Shown here in pieces: positions 44,521-54,281 of a DNA stretch of 64,000 nucleotides (positions within the stretch are counted from its first letter, which is position 1; each line of letters begins with the position of its first letter). The notes beneath the pieces are model-generated. The model was given only the letters and a program-made list of their open reading frames with translations, had not been told where the DNA came from and searched no databases. Origin of the DNA: an uncultured Bacteroidales bacterium (lineage in GTDB: Bacteria > Bacteroidota > Bacteroidia > Bacteroidales > P3); contig ONLQ01000001.1 of NCBI GenBank assembly GCA_900318665.1, forward strand, positions 1-64,000, written 5' to 3'. Position numbers and translations under genes: made by a program.

Positions 44521-47178
44521 ATGGCAGAACAATCCAGTTTAGTGTTTGATTTCGGCTCTGAAACACAGAGCGTTGATGCTGTTGAACCACAAGAAGCCAC
44601 CAATGATGCCGCAACAGAAATAAAAACAGTTGATATTATGAGCCCTGCCCAAGAACAGCGTTCTTATTCCACCGACGAGATAATGCAGTCGTCCATAGCC
44701 TATTTTGGTGGCGACGAACTTGCTGCCAATGTATGGATGAACAAGTATGCCCTTCGTGATGGCGAAAAGATTTACGAGTTGAACCCCGATATGATGCACC
44801 ATCGTCTGGCTCGTGAATTTGCACGCATTGAGGCAAAATATCCCAACCCTCTTACGGAGGACGAGATATACCATCTGCTGAAGGATTTCAAATATTTGGT
44901 GCCGCAGGGTAGCCCTATGTCGGGCATAGGCAACAACTATCAGGTCGTGTCGCTCAGCAACTGCTTTGTCATAGGCAATGCCGGCAGCAGCGACTCCTAT
45001 GGCGGCATCATGAAGATAGACCAGGAACAGGTGCAACTGATGAAGCGCCGTGGCGGCGTGGGGCACGACCTCTCGCACATCCGCCCCACGGGCAGCCCTG
45101 TCAAGAACAGCGCGCTCACCTCTACGGGCATCGTGCCTTTCATGGAGCGTTTCAGCAACACCACGCGCGAAGTTGCGCAGGGTGGCCGTCGCGGAGCGCT
45201 GATGCTCAGCATCAGCATCAAGCATCCCGATGCCGAGCGCTTTATCGATGCCAAACTGACACAGGGCAAAATCACAGGTGCCAATATCTCGGTAAAGATT
45301 ACCGACGAGTTTATGGAGTGCGTCAAGAGCGGCAAACCGTTTGTGCAGCAATATCCTATCGACAGTGACAACCCGCAGATGAGTCAGGAGATTGACGCCC
45401 GTGCTCTGTGGAACAAAATCATTGCTAACGCATGGTCGTCGGCAGAACCTGGCGTGCTATATTGGGACACTATCCTCCGCGAGAGTGTTCCCGACTGCTA
45501 TGCCGACTATGGCTATCGCACAGTTTCTACAAATCCGTGTGGCGAAATACCTCTCTGCCCCTACGACAGTTGCCGTCTGCAGGCCATCAACCTCTTCAGT
45601 TATGTAGAAAAGCCTTTCACATCGGAGGCAAAGTTCAATTTCGACCTCTTCCGTGAGCATGTGACGAAAGGCCAGCGTCTTATGGACGACCTTATAGACC
45701 TCGAACTTGAGAAGGTTGACCAGATTTTGGCAAAAATAGAGTCCGACCCCGAAAGTGACGAGATAAAGAGTGTGGAGAAAAACCTCTGGCTCAATATCAA
45801 GATGAAGTGTCTCGAAGGCCGCCGCACAGGTTTCGGCATCACCGCTGAAGGCGATATGCTTGCGGCTCTCGGTCTGCGCTACGGCAGCGACGAGGCTACC
45901 GATTTCGCGGTTTCAGTCCATCGCACACTCGCTTGCACGGCCTACGCATCGTCGGTGGTTATGGCCAAGGAGCGTGGCGCTTTCCCGCTCTACGATAGCG
46001 CTCGCGAAGAGAACAATCCTTTCATACAGCGTTTGGCCGAGGCTGACCCCGAAATGTATAGTCAGATGAAACAGTATGGCCGCCGCAACATTGCGCTGCT
46101 CACCATAGCCCCTACGGGCACCGTCAGCATCTGCACGCGCACCACCAGCGGCATCGAGCCCGTGTTCCTAGTCTCCTACAAACGTCGTAAGAAAATCAAC
46201 CCCAACGATAAAGACTCCTCCAAACATAAGATTATCAAGGACGAGAGCGGTGACTATTTTGAGGAGTACAATGTCTTTCATCCCAAGGTTATCGACTGGC
46301 TTCGTGTGGCAGGCTATGATGTTGATGAGGTCATGAATATGAACGATGCCGACCTCGACAACGTTATTGCACAGTCGCCATATAATGGTGCTACGTCGGC
46401 CGACATCGACTGGGTGAACAAAGTCCGTATGCAGGGCGCCATTCAGAAATGGGTGGACCACAGCATCAGCGTTACAGTGAATATCCCTAAGGAAACGACC
46501 AAAGAGATAGTAAGCACAATCTATCAGACGGCATGGGAGAGCGGCTGCAAAGGCTGCACCATCTACCGCGATGGGTCACGCAATGGTGTCCTCGTCTCTA
46601 CCAAGGAAAACAAAACGGAAGAACCGCATTTTGCAGAGACGAGGGCCCCGAAGCGTCCCAAAAAACTTGAGGCAGAGATAGTCCGCTTCAAGAACGAGCG
46701 CGAGGACTGGATTGCCGTCGTCGGTATGTACGAGGGGCGCCCCTACGAGATTTTCTCCGGCCGTGCCGAGAAATTCCTCCTACCCAAGTATGTCGAGAAA
46801 GGCTGGGTTATCCGCACCAAGGAACCTGGCGACGAGCATGCCCGCTATGACTTTCAGTATCTCGACCAAGACGGCTATCATGTTACTATCGAGGGCCTCT
46901 CGCGTATGTTCCGCAAGGAGTATTGGAACTATGCCAAACTAATCTCTGGCATCCTGCGTCATGGTATGCCGCTGCCCAACGTGGTTGACCTTATTGGCAA
47001 ACTCTCGTTCGATGTCGATAGCATTACGACTTGGTCCAACGGTGTGGCGCGTGCGCTTAAACGCTTTATCAAGGACGGCACAGAGACCTCGGAGGTCTGC
47101 CCCGACTGCGGCTCAAAACTGGTTTACGACAGCGGCTGTAAGACTTGTCCGTCGTGCGGCTGGTCAAAATGCAGTTAA
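44521..47178 (+). CDS. nrdJ: Adenosylcobalamin-dependent (class II) ribonucleotide reductase
   Basis: Start chosen at ATG 44521 (MAEQSSLVFDFGS); the frame extends upstream through the promoter. Motifs: SLSNCFVIGN (first redox Cys), NPCGEIPLCPYDSC (radical Cys and its Asn/Glu partners), CTRTTSGIEPVF, and a C-terminal zinc-ribbon-like end with CPDCG and CPSCGWSKC that acts as redox relay. 885 residues. It makes deoxyribonucleotides with coenzyme B12 and works with or without oxygen. No class I or III enzyme is in the window. Flanked by its own terminator. Confidence 0.93.
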   Translation: MAEQSSLVFDFGSETQSVDAVEPQEATNDAATEIKTVDIMSPAQEQRSYSTDEIMQSSIAYFGGDELAANVWMNKYALRDGEKIYELNPDMMHHRLAREFARIEAKYPNPLTEDEIYHLLKDFKYLVPQGSPMSGIGNNYQVVSLSNCFVIGNAGSSDSYGGIMKIDQEQVQLMKRRGGVGHDLSHIRPTGSPVKNSALTSTGIVPFMERFSNTTREVAQGGRRGALMLSISIKHPDAERFIDAKLTQGKITGANISVKITDEFMECVKSGKPFVQQYPIDSDNPQMSQEIDARALWNKIIANAWSSAEPGVLYWDTILRESVPDCYADYGYRTVSTNPCGEIPLCPYDSCRLQAINLFSYVEKPFTSEAKFNFDLFREHVTKGQRLMDDLIDLELEKVDQILAKIESDPESDEIKSVEKNLWLNIKMKCLEGRRTGFGITAEGDMLAALGLRYGSDEATDFAVSVHRTLACTAYASSVVMAKERGAFPLYDSAREENNPFIQRLAEADPEMYSQMKQYGRRNIALLTIAPTGTVSICTRTTSGIEPVFLVSYKRRKKINPNDKDSSKHKIIKDESGDYFEEYNVFHPKVIDWLRVAGYDVDEVMNMNDADLDNVIAQSPYNGATSADIDWVNKVRMQGAIQKWVDHSISVTVNIPKETTKEIVSTIYQTAWESGCKGCTIYRDGSRNGVLVSTKENKTEEPHFAETRAPKRPKKLEAEIVRFKNEREDWIAVVGMYEGRPYEIFSGRAEKFLLPKYVEKGWVIRTKEPGDEHARYDFQYLDQDGYHVTIEGLSRMFRKEYWNYAKLISGILRHGMPLPNVVDLIGKLSFDVDSITTWSNGVARALKRFIKDGTETSEVCPDCGSKLVYDSGCKTCPSCGWSKCS

Positions 47179-47220
47179 AAAAGTACCCAAATTTCAATTT
47201 ATATATCTTCTTTCTTCGTC

Positions 47221-47249
47221 AAGGCTCGCATTACTGCGAGCCTTGTTTT
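47221..47249 (+). terminator. Rho-independent terminator of nrdJ
   Basis: Perfect 10-bp stem (47221-47230 with 47235-47244, core GGCTCGCA), 4-nt loop, then G and five T. Confidence 0.85.
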
Positions 47250-47290
47250 TATGATGGGGAAGAGGTAATAGGCTTTGCTGCAGCGTAACA

Positions 47291-47331
47291 AGCAGAAGCA
47301 GGTGTGTCTATCCGACACACCTGCTTCTGCT
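47291..47331 (-). terminator. Strong hairpin after the C10 protease gene (leftward)
   Basis: A 17-bp perfect stem (47292-47308 with 47314-47330, core AGCAGGTGTGTC) with a 5-nt loop lies 20 nt past the stop at 47351. T-richness is modest on both sides, so it may act as a terminator for either strand. Confidence 0.65.
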
Positions 47332-47350
47332 TTCTATGTGTTGTTGTGGC

Positions 47351-50300
47351 TTATTTCGTCACCACAACTTTCTGTGCAGTGATATTTTGTCCTTTGGCGG
47401 TAATATGCACAATGTAGGTGCCGGTGGCAGCGACGTCTAAACGACATTCGGCGGGAGCCTGTGCTATGCGTTTCAGCAGGCGGCCCTGTATGTCGTAGAG
47501 CAGTACGGTGAGGCCTTCGACATGGCTGACAGCGATTGAGCCTTGATGTGTTGCAATCTTTGGCATGGTCTCCACGGTCACGTCTTTTATGCCAACATTC
47601 TCAATCGTGAGGTGCAGTATGTCGAGGCTGTCGCAGCCTTCGGCATTGACGAATGTCACGGTATAGGTACCGTCGGCTTCATACTGCTGGCCGTTCCATT
47701 CCACGGGTGCCTCGGCGGTGATTGTGGTGTCGTGCGTGGAGGAGGCATGAACCGTGAGGTCGATGGTAAGAGTGCTGTCGCAGCCGCCAACGGTGGTCAG
47801 CATCTGCTCTATACCCGTCTGGCTGGCGGTGTAGGACTGCCCGTTGAGTTCAAGCATGTCGCACACCATGGTGTCGATATGCTGCTGGTCGCTGTAATTA
47901 ATTGTGAGATGCAGTGTAACGGTGCTGTCGCAGCCTGCATGATTGGCAAATACGTGTGTAGGCTCGGCATTTTCGGTGTAGGTTTCGCCATACCATGCGA
48001 AACTATCACATTCCGCTGCCGTGGTATCTCCGCTATTGCTGTTGTTGATAGTGAGGTGCAAGGTAACAGTGCTGTCGCAACCTACATGATTTGTGAATAC
48101 ATGTGTAGGCTCGGCGCTGACGGTGTGGTTTTCGCCATACCATACGAAAGCATCGCACGCCACATCCGTGGTGTCGCCACTATTGCTGTTGTTGATAGTG
48201 AGGTGCAGAGTGACGGTGCTGTCGCAGCCAGCCTGGTTGGTAAAGACGTGCTGAGGCTCGGCGCTGGCGGTGTGGTTTTCACCATACCATACGAAGGCGT
48301 CGCACGCCACAGCCGAAGTGTCGCCTGTATTGCTATTGTTGATGGTGAGATGCAGTGTAACAATGCTATCGCAACCTACCTGGTTGATGAAGCCATGCTT
48401 AGGTTCGCCACTGGCAGTGAGGTTTACGCCATACCATACGAAGGCATCGCACGCCACAGCCGAAGTGTCGCCAGTATTGCTGTTGTTGATGGTGAGGTGT
48501 AGCGTAACGGTGCTGTCGCAATTCCAGCGGTTGACCAAAACGTGCTGAGGTTCGGCGCTGGCGGAGTGAGTCTGTCCATACCAGAAAAAGGCATCGCACG
48601 CCACAGCCGTGGTGTCGCCAGTGTTGGAACTATTGACGGTAAGGTTAATCACATACACGCTGTCGCAGCCGGTGGAGACTACGCCTTCAACTTTGTGCTG
48701 ATAGGTTCCGGAGGTGGTGTACTGATTGCCAAACCATGTGAAAGTGTTGCATGCTGCTTGGTTGGTAAATACTGTGTCGTCGGTGCAGTCGTTGGACCAT
48801 AGTGCCGTATAGGTAGCGTTATCGCTGACGGTAACGGTGCGCGGGTTGTCGGTGTTGCCATCGCTCCAGCGGTCGAAATGCCAACGATTGGAGTTGCGCG
48901 TGGTGGCGGTGAGGGTTGCTGTCTGTCCATCGGGATAGATACCGCTGCCAGATACGCGGCCTGCCGATGTGTCGGCACTCAAAGCAGCAATGGTGTAGCG
49001 ACGCTCGACAGTGAAATTGAAAAGATAATCAAGGCTGTTCTGCATCACCTGTATGCCTCTGATGCCACTATAGGCAAGCCACATGCAGGTGTCGCCATCG
49101 GTAGAGGTGGTGACTTTCACATAGTGTTTGTCGATAGAGTCGTAGATGGGATAGAGGTCGATAGAAATGGAGTCGGACAAAGGCACCCTTTGATAATTGA
49201 TATAGGTCCGTGTGTTGAGCGACTGAAGCGCTATCCAGAACACATGACCTGCCGAAACGCGATAGGGGGTGCTGAGTTCGACATGCTGATTGCCATTGCC
49301 TTCGGCGGTATAGTGCTGGGTGTAAACGAGATTGCCGAGACGCTCGTAGGGCGAGGTGGAATAGCCCCTATTGTTCAGTTCGCTGTTGAAATCGCAGTCC
49401 TCGTAGATTTTGATGAGGAACTCGAAAGGTCCATCGGTGCTGAACATCCTGAAATTGACAGCGGTTACGAAATGAGTTGTGTCAAAATTGCCGAAAGTTT
49501 CGCCACGGAGCACTATCTGCTCTCCATATTTGAGGCCAGAACCAGAGCCACAGTTTTCGGTATTGCCATACTGACCTGCTGCCGAGATGGTACCGTCAGG
49601 CTGGGAGATGGTAATGGTATGCTGCTCGCCGTTGTGGCTGACAGTAATGTGGCCTGTGCGTGCCGCGCCAGTGGTGTTGTGGGTGGCATAGATGGTGAGA
49701 CGTGAGAGGGTGCCGCTACCTGCGCCCGAGGCGGGGTTGACTGTGAGCCACGACGAAGCATCGCTCACGGCGGTCCAATCGGCAGAGGACTGGTTGCTGC
49801 TTCTAACCCATACGTTGAGAGAGTCGCCAAAAGCCGAGAGACTAGCAGCGGAGGTCTGGACTATGAGCGATGAGGCGAGAGGTTCGAGACCGAAGATGGC
49901 ATGGTTCTGCTCGCTGTAGTTGTTGTCGGAGTTACCACCGGTGCCACTGCCTTTCGGGCGGAGGTTGCCCATGGCGAAATATCCATTATACGAGCCACGC
50001 CAGCCCCAGTTGAAATGGAATTCGTCTTCGGAGTCGTAGCCGTCACAGACGAAAGCGTGTCCGCCACCTTCGCCACGACCGCTATAATAGACTGGGCGTC
50101 CGGCATTGATTTCGTCTTTCAGCATCTGAATCCACTCGCTGTCGGTATAGTCCGACTTATCCTCATAGGCTGACTGCCTATATCCAAAATACTGGTTCAT
50201 GGCATCGGGAACGGAGGAAGAATAAGCACTACTGCTGCCGGCACCATAGTCCATATCAACGCTCACACCACAATGAAACACAAGTTTTGCCACAGCGTCT

Positions 50301-50977
50301 TTCTCGGCCTGCGAGGAGGCAGCGCTCACGGTGTTTGGCATATTGGCCCAGTCATAGGTGGTCGCGAAGTTGGCCGATATGGGTCCAAGGCTCTCGTGGG
50401 TGTAACTGTGCGAGCCTGTGCCTTGCTGCGGATAACCCCAATAGCGCATAATCTGCGACATAGCGGTTGCCACACAGCCAGCCTTGCAGTGGTCCTCCTC
50501 GATGACGGGGCACATATCATTATAGACAGGACTCTGACCCCACTCGGTGGTCAGCAGTGGACCGACGGTCCAATAGTCGGGGTCGGCAACGCCCTGCATC
50601 AGGGTGCCTCGGTTTTTGGAAGGAGTGGCTTTCAAAAAAGCAATCTTGGCCTCGTAGCCCTGCAGCCAGCCCTGCACGTTTTCGGGCATAGGAAGGACGA
50701 ACTCGCTGGTGGTGGAGACGGCAAGCACACGGCGTGCGCAGTCGTCGGCCGACACCAGCACGAAGCCGTGTCCGTCGCGAGCCACAAAGATGTAGAAATT
50801 GCTGAAACCTGCCTCACGGCTGATTTCCGAAAAAGAGGTGTCGGTGACGTTTCCACCGTGCGCAAGGTAGGCCTTGACGGCGGTGGAGCGTGCTGTCTGC
50901 ATCTTGATAGGCGATGCAATGGCGGCAAAACTCAGCACCGCGACAGCAACAATAGTGGTTAATAATTTTTTGTACAT
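47351..50977 (-). CDS. Secreted C10-family cysteine protease with BACON, tandem repeats and T9SS sorting domain
   Basis: A signal peptide (MYKKLLTTIVAVAVLSFAAIA) is followed by a Spi-like propeptide (YIFVARDGHGFVLVSADDCA), then a streptopain (C10) catalytic domain with the Cys in KAGCVATAMSQIMRYWG and the His in GGGHAFVCDGYDSEDEFH. A BACON-type domain follows (about residues 370-470, WLTVNPASGAGSG), then a beta sandwich, a short InlB-like stretch (WHFDRWSDG), about eight 49-residue Cys-pair repeats (ACDAFVWYG...CDSTVTLHLTI) and a T9SS-type tail ending VVVTK. Expected to be exported by T9SS and to degrade host or dietary proteins. 1208 residues; periodontain-type proteases are the closest known group. 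Confidence 0.92.
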   Translation of the reverse strand: MYKKLLTTIVAVAVLSFAAIASPIKMQTARSTAVKAYLAHGGNVTDTSFSEISREAGFSNFYIFVARDGHGFVLVSADDCARRVLAVSTTSEFVLPMPENVQGWLQGYEAKIAFLKATPSKNRGTLMQGVADPDYWTVGPLLTTEWGQSPVYNDMCPVIEEDHCKAGCVATAMSQIMRYWGYPQQGTGSHSYTHESLGPISANFATTYDWANMPNTVSAASSQAEKDAVAKLVFHCGVSVDMDYGAGSSSAYSSSVPDAMNQYFGYRQSAYEDKSDYTDSEWIQMLKDEINAGRPVYYSGRGEGGGHAFVCDGYDSEDEFHFNWGWRGSYNGYFAMGNLRPKGSGTGGNSDNNYSEQNHAIFGLEPLASSLIVQTSAASLSAFGDSLNVWVRSSNQSSADWTAVSDASSWLTVNPASGAGSGTLSRLTIYATHNTTGAARTGHITVSHNGEQHTITISQPDGTISAAGQYGNTENCGSGSGLKYGEQIVLRGETFGNFDTTHFVTAVNFRMFSTDGPFEFLIKIYEDCDFNSELNNRGYSTSPYERLGNLVYTQHYTAEGNGNQHVELSTPYRVSAGHVFWIALQSLNTRTYINYQRVPLSDSISIDLYPIYDSIDKHYVKVTTSTDGDTCMWLAYSGIRGIQVMQNSLDYLFNFTVERRYTIAALSADTSAGRVSGSGIYPDGQTATLTATTRNSNRWHFDRWSDGNTDNPRTVTVSDNATYTALWSNDCTDDTVFTNQAACNTFTWFGNQYTTSGTYQHKVEGVVSTGCDSVYVINLTVNSSNTGDTTAVACDAFFWYGQTHSASAEPQHVLVNRWNCDSTVTLHLTINNSNTGDTSAVACDAFVWYGVNLTASGEPKHGFINQVGCDSIVTLHLTINNSNTGDTSAVACDAFVWYGENHTASAEPQHVFTNQAGCDSTVTLHLTINNSNSGDTTDVACDAFVWYGENHTVSAEPTHVFTNHVGCDSTVTLHLTINNSNSGDTTAAECDSFAWYGETYTENAEPTHVFANHAGCDSTVTLHLTINYSDQQHIDTMVCDMLELNGQSYTASQTGIEQMLTTVGGCDSTLTIDLTVHASSTHDTTITAEAPVEWNGQQYEADGTYTVTFVNAEGCDSLDILHLTIENVGIKDVTVETMPKIATHQGSIAVSHVEGLTVLLYDIQGRLLKRIAQAPAECRLDVAATGTYIVHITAKGQNITAQKVVVTK
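47924..48658 (-). repeat. 147-bp coding tandem repeat, five close copies
   Basis: Landmark GCTGTCGCA or its variant begins at 47924, 48071, 48218, 48365 and 48512, exactly 147 bp apart. Each unit encodes 49 residues of the C10 protease repeat. Diverged copies lie on both sides. Confidence 0.88.
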
Positions 50978-51104
50978 AGGTTATTTGATTTGTTTGTTTG
51001 TTCGTCAATTAGTATGCAATAGTGGCTTTTTATTTTACCATTTTTCTTTTTTTAGTCAATGTGGTTTGACTAATAGTTCGAATAGTCAATATAGTCCAAC
51101 TATT

Positions 51105-52199
51105 TTATTTCTCGCTAATCATTCCCGATGCCACCACGAGGTGTGCGTCGTTGTCGTATATGATGCAGTATTGGCCGGCAGCCACGCCTTGAATACGACG
51201 GTCGGACTCTATATGATAGGTGCCGTCTGCAAGGCGCGACAGATGGCCTTGGGCAAAGTCGGGAGTGTGGCGTATCTTGAATTTCACGTCAATGCTGCGT
51301 GAATGGCCGCCAGCGTAATCGCCGTAGTCGCCAAATATGTCGCTACTCAGATAGTAGAATCCGTCTAGGTTGAACGACGTGGCATACTGTGTGGCGGGGT
51401 CGTAACCCTGCGACACATACAGCACGTTCTCCGCAATGTCTTTCTTCACCACAAACCACGGGCCGCCACTCAAAAACAAGCCTTTGCGCTGTCCTATGGT
51501 GTGGAACCAATAGCCTTGATGCTTGCCGAGAATTTTACCCGTCTCCAACTCGACAATCTTGCCCTCGCGTTCGCCGAGATAGCGGCGCAGGAAGTCGTTG
51601 TAGTTTATCTTGCCCAGAAAGCAGATGCCTTGGCTGTCTTTGCGGGTGGCCGACGGCAGGTGCGCCTCGGCAGCAATCTGGCGCACCTCGCTCTTCATCA
51701 GATTCCCTATGGGAAACATCACTTTGGCAATCTGCGGATATGTGAGTTGCGACAGAAAGTCGGTCTGGTCTTTTATGGGGTCTTTGGCAGTGGCTATGAA
51801 ACTAACGCCGTCAACCACATCGGTGGTGGCATAGTGGCCGGTGGCAATACGGTCGTAATCCTTGCCCCATCGCTGGTCGAAAGCGCCGAACTTTATCATC
51901 TTGTTGCACATGATGTCGGGATTTGGCGTCAGTCCTCGCCGCACGCTCTCTATGGTGTAACTCACCACGTTGTCCCAATATTCCTTGTGCAGGTTCACCT
52001 CTTCGAAACGGCATCCGTATTTATTGGCAATAAAGGTGGTAATCTCTATGTCCTCTTCGGCAGGGCAGTCTATGTAGCCCTCCTCGTCCTCCATACCTAT
52101 GCGGATATAGAAGATGTCGGGAGTGATGCCCTGCTCTTTCAGCAGATGAACCACCACCGAACTGTCAACGCCTCCCGATACCAATGCCGCTACGTTCAT
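51105..52199 (-). CDS. mnmA: tRNA-specific 2-thiouridylase
   Basis: PP-loop SGGVDSSV at residue 8, then [15 protein letters not shown] with the first catalytic Cys, [18 protein letters not shown] with the second Cys, and a C-terminal beta domain. MnmA transfers sulfur to U34 of Lys, Glu and Gln tRNAs. 364 residues fits. It follows prfA by 50 nt on the same strand and lies upstream of the C10 protease gene by 127 nt. Confidence 0.96.
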   Translation of the reverse strand: MNVAALVSGGVDSSVVVHLLKEQGITPDIFYIRIGMEDEEGYIDCPAEEDIEITTFIANKYGCRFEEVNLHKEYWDNVVSYTIESVRRGLTPNPDIMCNKMIKFGAFDQRWGKDYDRIATGHYATTDVVDGVSFIATAKDPIKDQTDFLSQLTYPQIAKVMFPIGNLMKSEVRQIAAEAHLPSATRKDSQGICFLGKINYNDFLRRYLGEREGKIVELETGKILGKHQGYWFHTIGQRKGLFLSGGPWFVVKKDIAENVLYVSQGYDPATQYATSFNLDGFYYLSSDIFGDYGDYAGGHSRSIDVKFKIRHTPDFAQGHLSRLADGTYHIESDRRIQGVAAGQYCIIYDNDAHLVVASGMISEK

Positions 52200-52249
52200 T
52201 GAATTGTGAGTTTTTAGGATTGAGAATGGGAAATATTAGAATTTCAAAA

Positions 52250-53320
52250 TCAACCAACCGAGGCTTTCAGTTTCTCAGCGTTTTCGGCCAACTGGAGAGC
52301 ATCAATAAGGTCCTCGATGTCGCCATCCATAAAGGCCGCAAGGTTATACATGGTGTATCCTATGCGGTGGTCGGTTACGCGGCTCTGGGGGTAGTTGTAG
52401 GTGCGCACCTTCTCCGAGCGGTCGCCAGTGGCAACCATAGTCTTGCGCTTGCTCGACATCTCCTCCATATATTTGTTGTACTCGCGCTCATAGAGACGCG
52501 TACGCAGCACCACTAAGGCCTTTTCGAGATTCTTAATCTGTGATTTTTGGTCTTGGCACGACACCACTATGCCCGTGGGAATATGGGTGAGGCGCACTGC
52601 GCTATAGGTTGTGTTGACGCACTGGCCGCCAGGACCCGAAGCGCAGAAAGTGTCTTTGCGCACGTCGGCCATGTTCAGTTCCACGTCAAACTCCTCGGCC
52701 TCGGGTAGCACAACCACGCCGGCAGCCGAAGTGTGGACACGCCCCTGCGTCTCGGTGGCAGGCACACGCTGCACGCGGTGCACGCCCGACTCGTATTTCA
52801 GCATACCATACACGTTCTCGCCCGACACGTTGAAAGTGATGTCCTTATAGCCTCCTGCGGTGCCTTCGTTGAAGTCAACGATTTCTATCTTCCAGTGCTT
52901 CTTTTCGCAGTAGCGGCTGTACATGCGGAACAGGTCGCCAGCAAAAATGCAGGCCTCGTCGCCACCCGTGCCGCCACGAATCTCCACCACGGCATTCTTG
53001 CTGTCGGTGGGGTCGGCAGGTATAAGCATGATGCGGATTTCCTCCTCCATCTTGTCTTTGCGCTCGGTCGAGGCGTTCAGTTCTTCCTTTGCCATCTCGC
53101 GCAGTTCATCGTCTTTCTCGGTCTGCAGCAGTTCCTTACACTCGCTTATGGTGTCGAGCAGAGCCTTGTAGTCGTGGTAGGCTTTCACCACAGGCTGAAG
53201 GTCTTTGTAGTCCTTGCTCAGTTTCACATAGCGTTTCATGTCCGCCGTAATTTGCGGGTCGTTCATCTGCTGCTCTATTTCCTGGTAGCGTTGATATATG
53301 GCTTCAAGTTTATCTAACAT
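52250..53320 (-). CDS. prfA: Peptide chain release factor 1
   Basis: The codon-recognition region has RVPATETQGRVHTSA (PxT type, here PAT) and the catalytic loop is GPGGQCVNTTYSAVRLTH, whose GGQ triggers peptide release at UAA and UAG. The TGGDEACIFAGDL stretch marks the class I release factor core. 356 residues, normal length. Confidence 0.97.
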   Translation of the reverse strand: MLDKLEAIYQRYQEIEQQMNDPQITADMKRYVKLSKDYKDLQPVVKAYHDYKALLDTISECKELLQTEKDDELREMAKEELNASTERKDKMEEEIRIMLIPADPTDSKNAVVEIRGGTGGDEACIFAGDLFRMYSRYCEKKHWKIEIVDFNEGTAGGYKDITFNVSGENVYGMLKYESGVHRVQRVPATETQGRVHTSAAGVVVLPEAEEFDVELNMADVRKDTFCASGPGGQCVNTTYSAVRLTHIPTGIVVSCQDQKSQIKNLEKALVVLRTRLYEREYNKYMEEMSSKRKTMVATGDRSEKVRTYNYPQSRVTDHRIGYTMYNLAAFMDGDIEDLIDALQLAENAEKLKASVG

Positions 53321-53449
53321 GATATTATATATTGAATTAAATAATTAAGAATCAAAAAGAAATCAAATGGATTATTATAGGCAGTCCTAAACCATCTTAG
53401 GCACGCCTAAGCAATCCTATAAAACAAAAGAAATTCAAGGAAAAGCCAC

Positions 53450-53959
53450 CTAATGGCCGTCGAGATTGTCGTCGTGGCGGCGCACAGCCATAACGTTCAG
53501 TTCGCAGTCGCGGCTATAGATTTGCGCAAGCACCAAGGTGCAGTCTGCCGTGCCGCTCACGGTGTCCTCGCCATGTCGGCGTATGCGACTCTGGTGCATA
53601 TATGCCGTGGCAGAGATGCCGTCGTAAGAAAGCGTAAAGGTCTTGAACAGCAGGTAGCCCTCGCCGTCAATCTCCACTTGCAGGCGTGCCGTGTCGGGCA
53701 TTTTGTCCGACTTGTAAGCCACATGTATTATTGCCTCGCCGAGGTCCGTGGCGTGTGCCTCGCCCTCGAACGGCAGGCGTTTAGGCTCTGTGTCATCACC
53801 GAAAGGCGAGAGAACCATTTCGCCCGTCACATCGTAGATGCCTTCGCTTTGCCGTGCCTGCTCGCGCGCCTCCTCAGTGGCAACACGCTCCTCGCAGGCT
53901 GCGAAGCAACCCGCCAACAACATGATAGTCAGTAAAAAGACGTAATGTTTAGCAGTCAT
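53450..53959 (-). CDS. Lipoprotein of unknown function, 169 residues
   Basis: A signal peptide ends in a lipobox (LLAGC, Cys18; a second Cys at 22). The mature part is mostly beta (GEAIIHVAYKSD, ARLQVEIDGEGYLLFKTF, TADCTLVLAQIYS) and looks like a calycin- or lipocalin-like small barrel, which is inference. Preceded by a consensus leftward promoter and followed after 129 nt by prfA. No family recognised. Confidence 0.7.
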   Translation of the reverse strand: MTAKHYVFLLTIMLLAGCFAACEERVATEEAREQARQSEGIYDVTGEMVLSPFGDDTEPKRLPFEGEAHATDLGEAIIHVAYKSDKMPDTARLQVEIDGEGYLLFKTFTLSYDGISATAYMHQSRIRRHGEDTVSGTADCTLVLAQIYSRDCELNVMAVRRHDDNLDGH

Positions 53960-53980
53960 GCGGCATCAGTTTTGACGTTG

Positions 53981-54012
53981 CAAATTTACAAAAAAACATA
54001 ACATGCAACAAA
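53981..54012 (-). promoter_or_regulatory. Consensus promoter of the lipoprotein gene (leftward)
   Basis: Read leftward: TTTG (54009-54012), 20 nt, TAAATTTG (53981-53988). Exact consensus 22 nt before the start codon. The rest of the divergent gap up to 54222 shows nothing notable. Confidence 0.75.
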
Positions 54013-54222
54013 CGCTCCATCAGCCTTAAGCAAGTCAGCCGAAACGCAACATAAATGCCAACGTTATCCCGAAAATGTAACCACTACTTCCCAAAATGTT
54101 GCCGTAATGTTATCAAACGCACCCCGACACCCCCACAAATTAAAGCCCATGGAACGCCGATAAAACCGACATTCCCCATTCTTGGGAAAAAGATTTAACA
54201 TTCCTTTATTATTTTTTTTTCG

Positions 54223-54230
54223 TACTTTTG
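54223..54230 (+). promoter_or_regulatory. Bacteroidota -7 promoter box with T tract
   Basis: TACTTTTG preceded by a long T run and CG, the same layout as at 832. No good -33 TTTG. Confidence 0.5.
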
Positions 54231-54281
54231 CCAATTGAACAATGTATTCAATGTATTAATCAATAAAAACATTAAATTATT

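Noticed and set aside
47924..48658. 147-bp repeats as a mobile or CRISPR-like array
   Set aside because: They are in-frame protein repeats of the C10 protease gene.
51060..51104. TTCGAAT-like motif as part of a tRNA
   Set aside because: No acceptor, D or anticodon arms can be formed around it.
53396..53411. 16-bp palindrome (CTTAGGC/GCCTAAG) after the lipoprotein gene as a terminator or operator
   Set aside because: Short, no T run on the relevant strand, and surrounding partial copies look like simple sequence; not enough to call.
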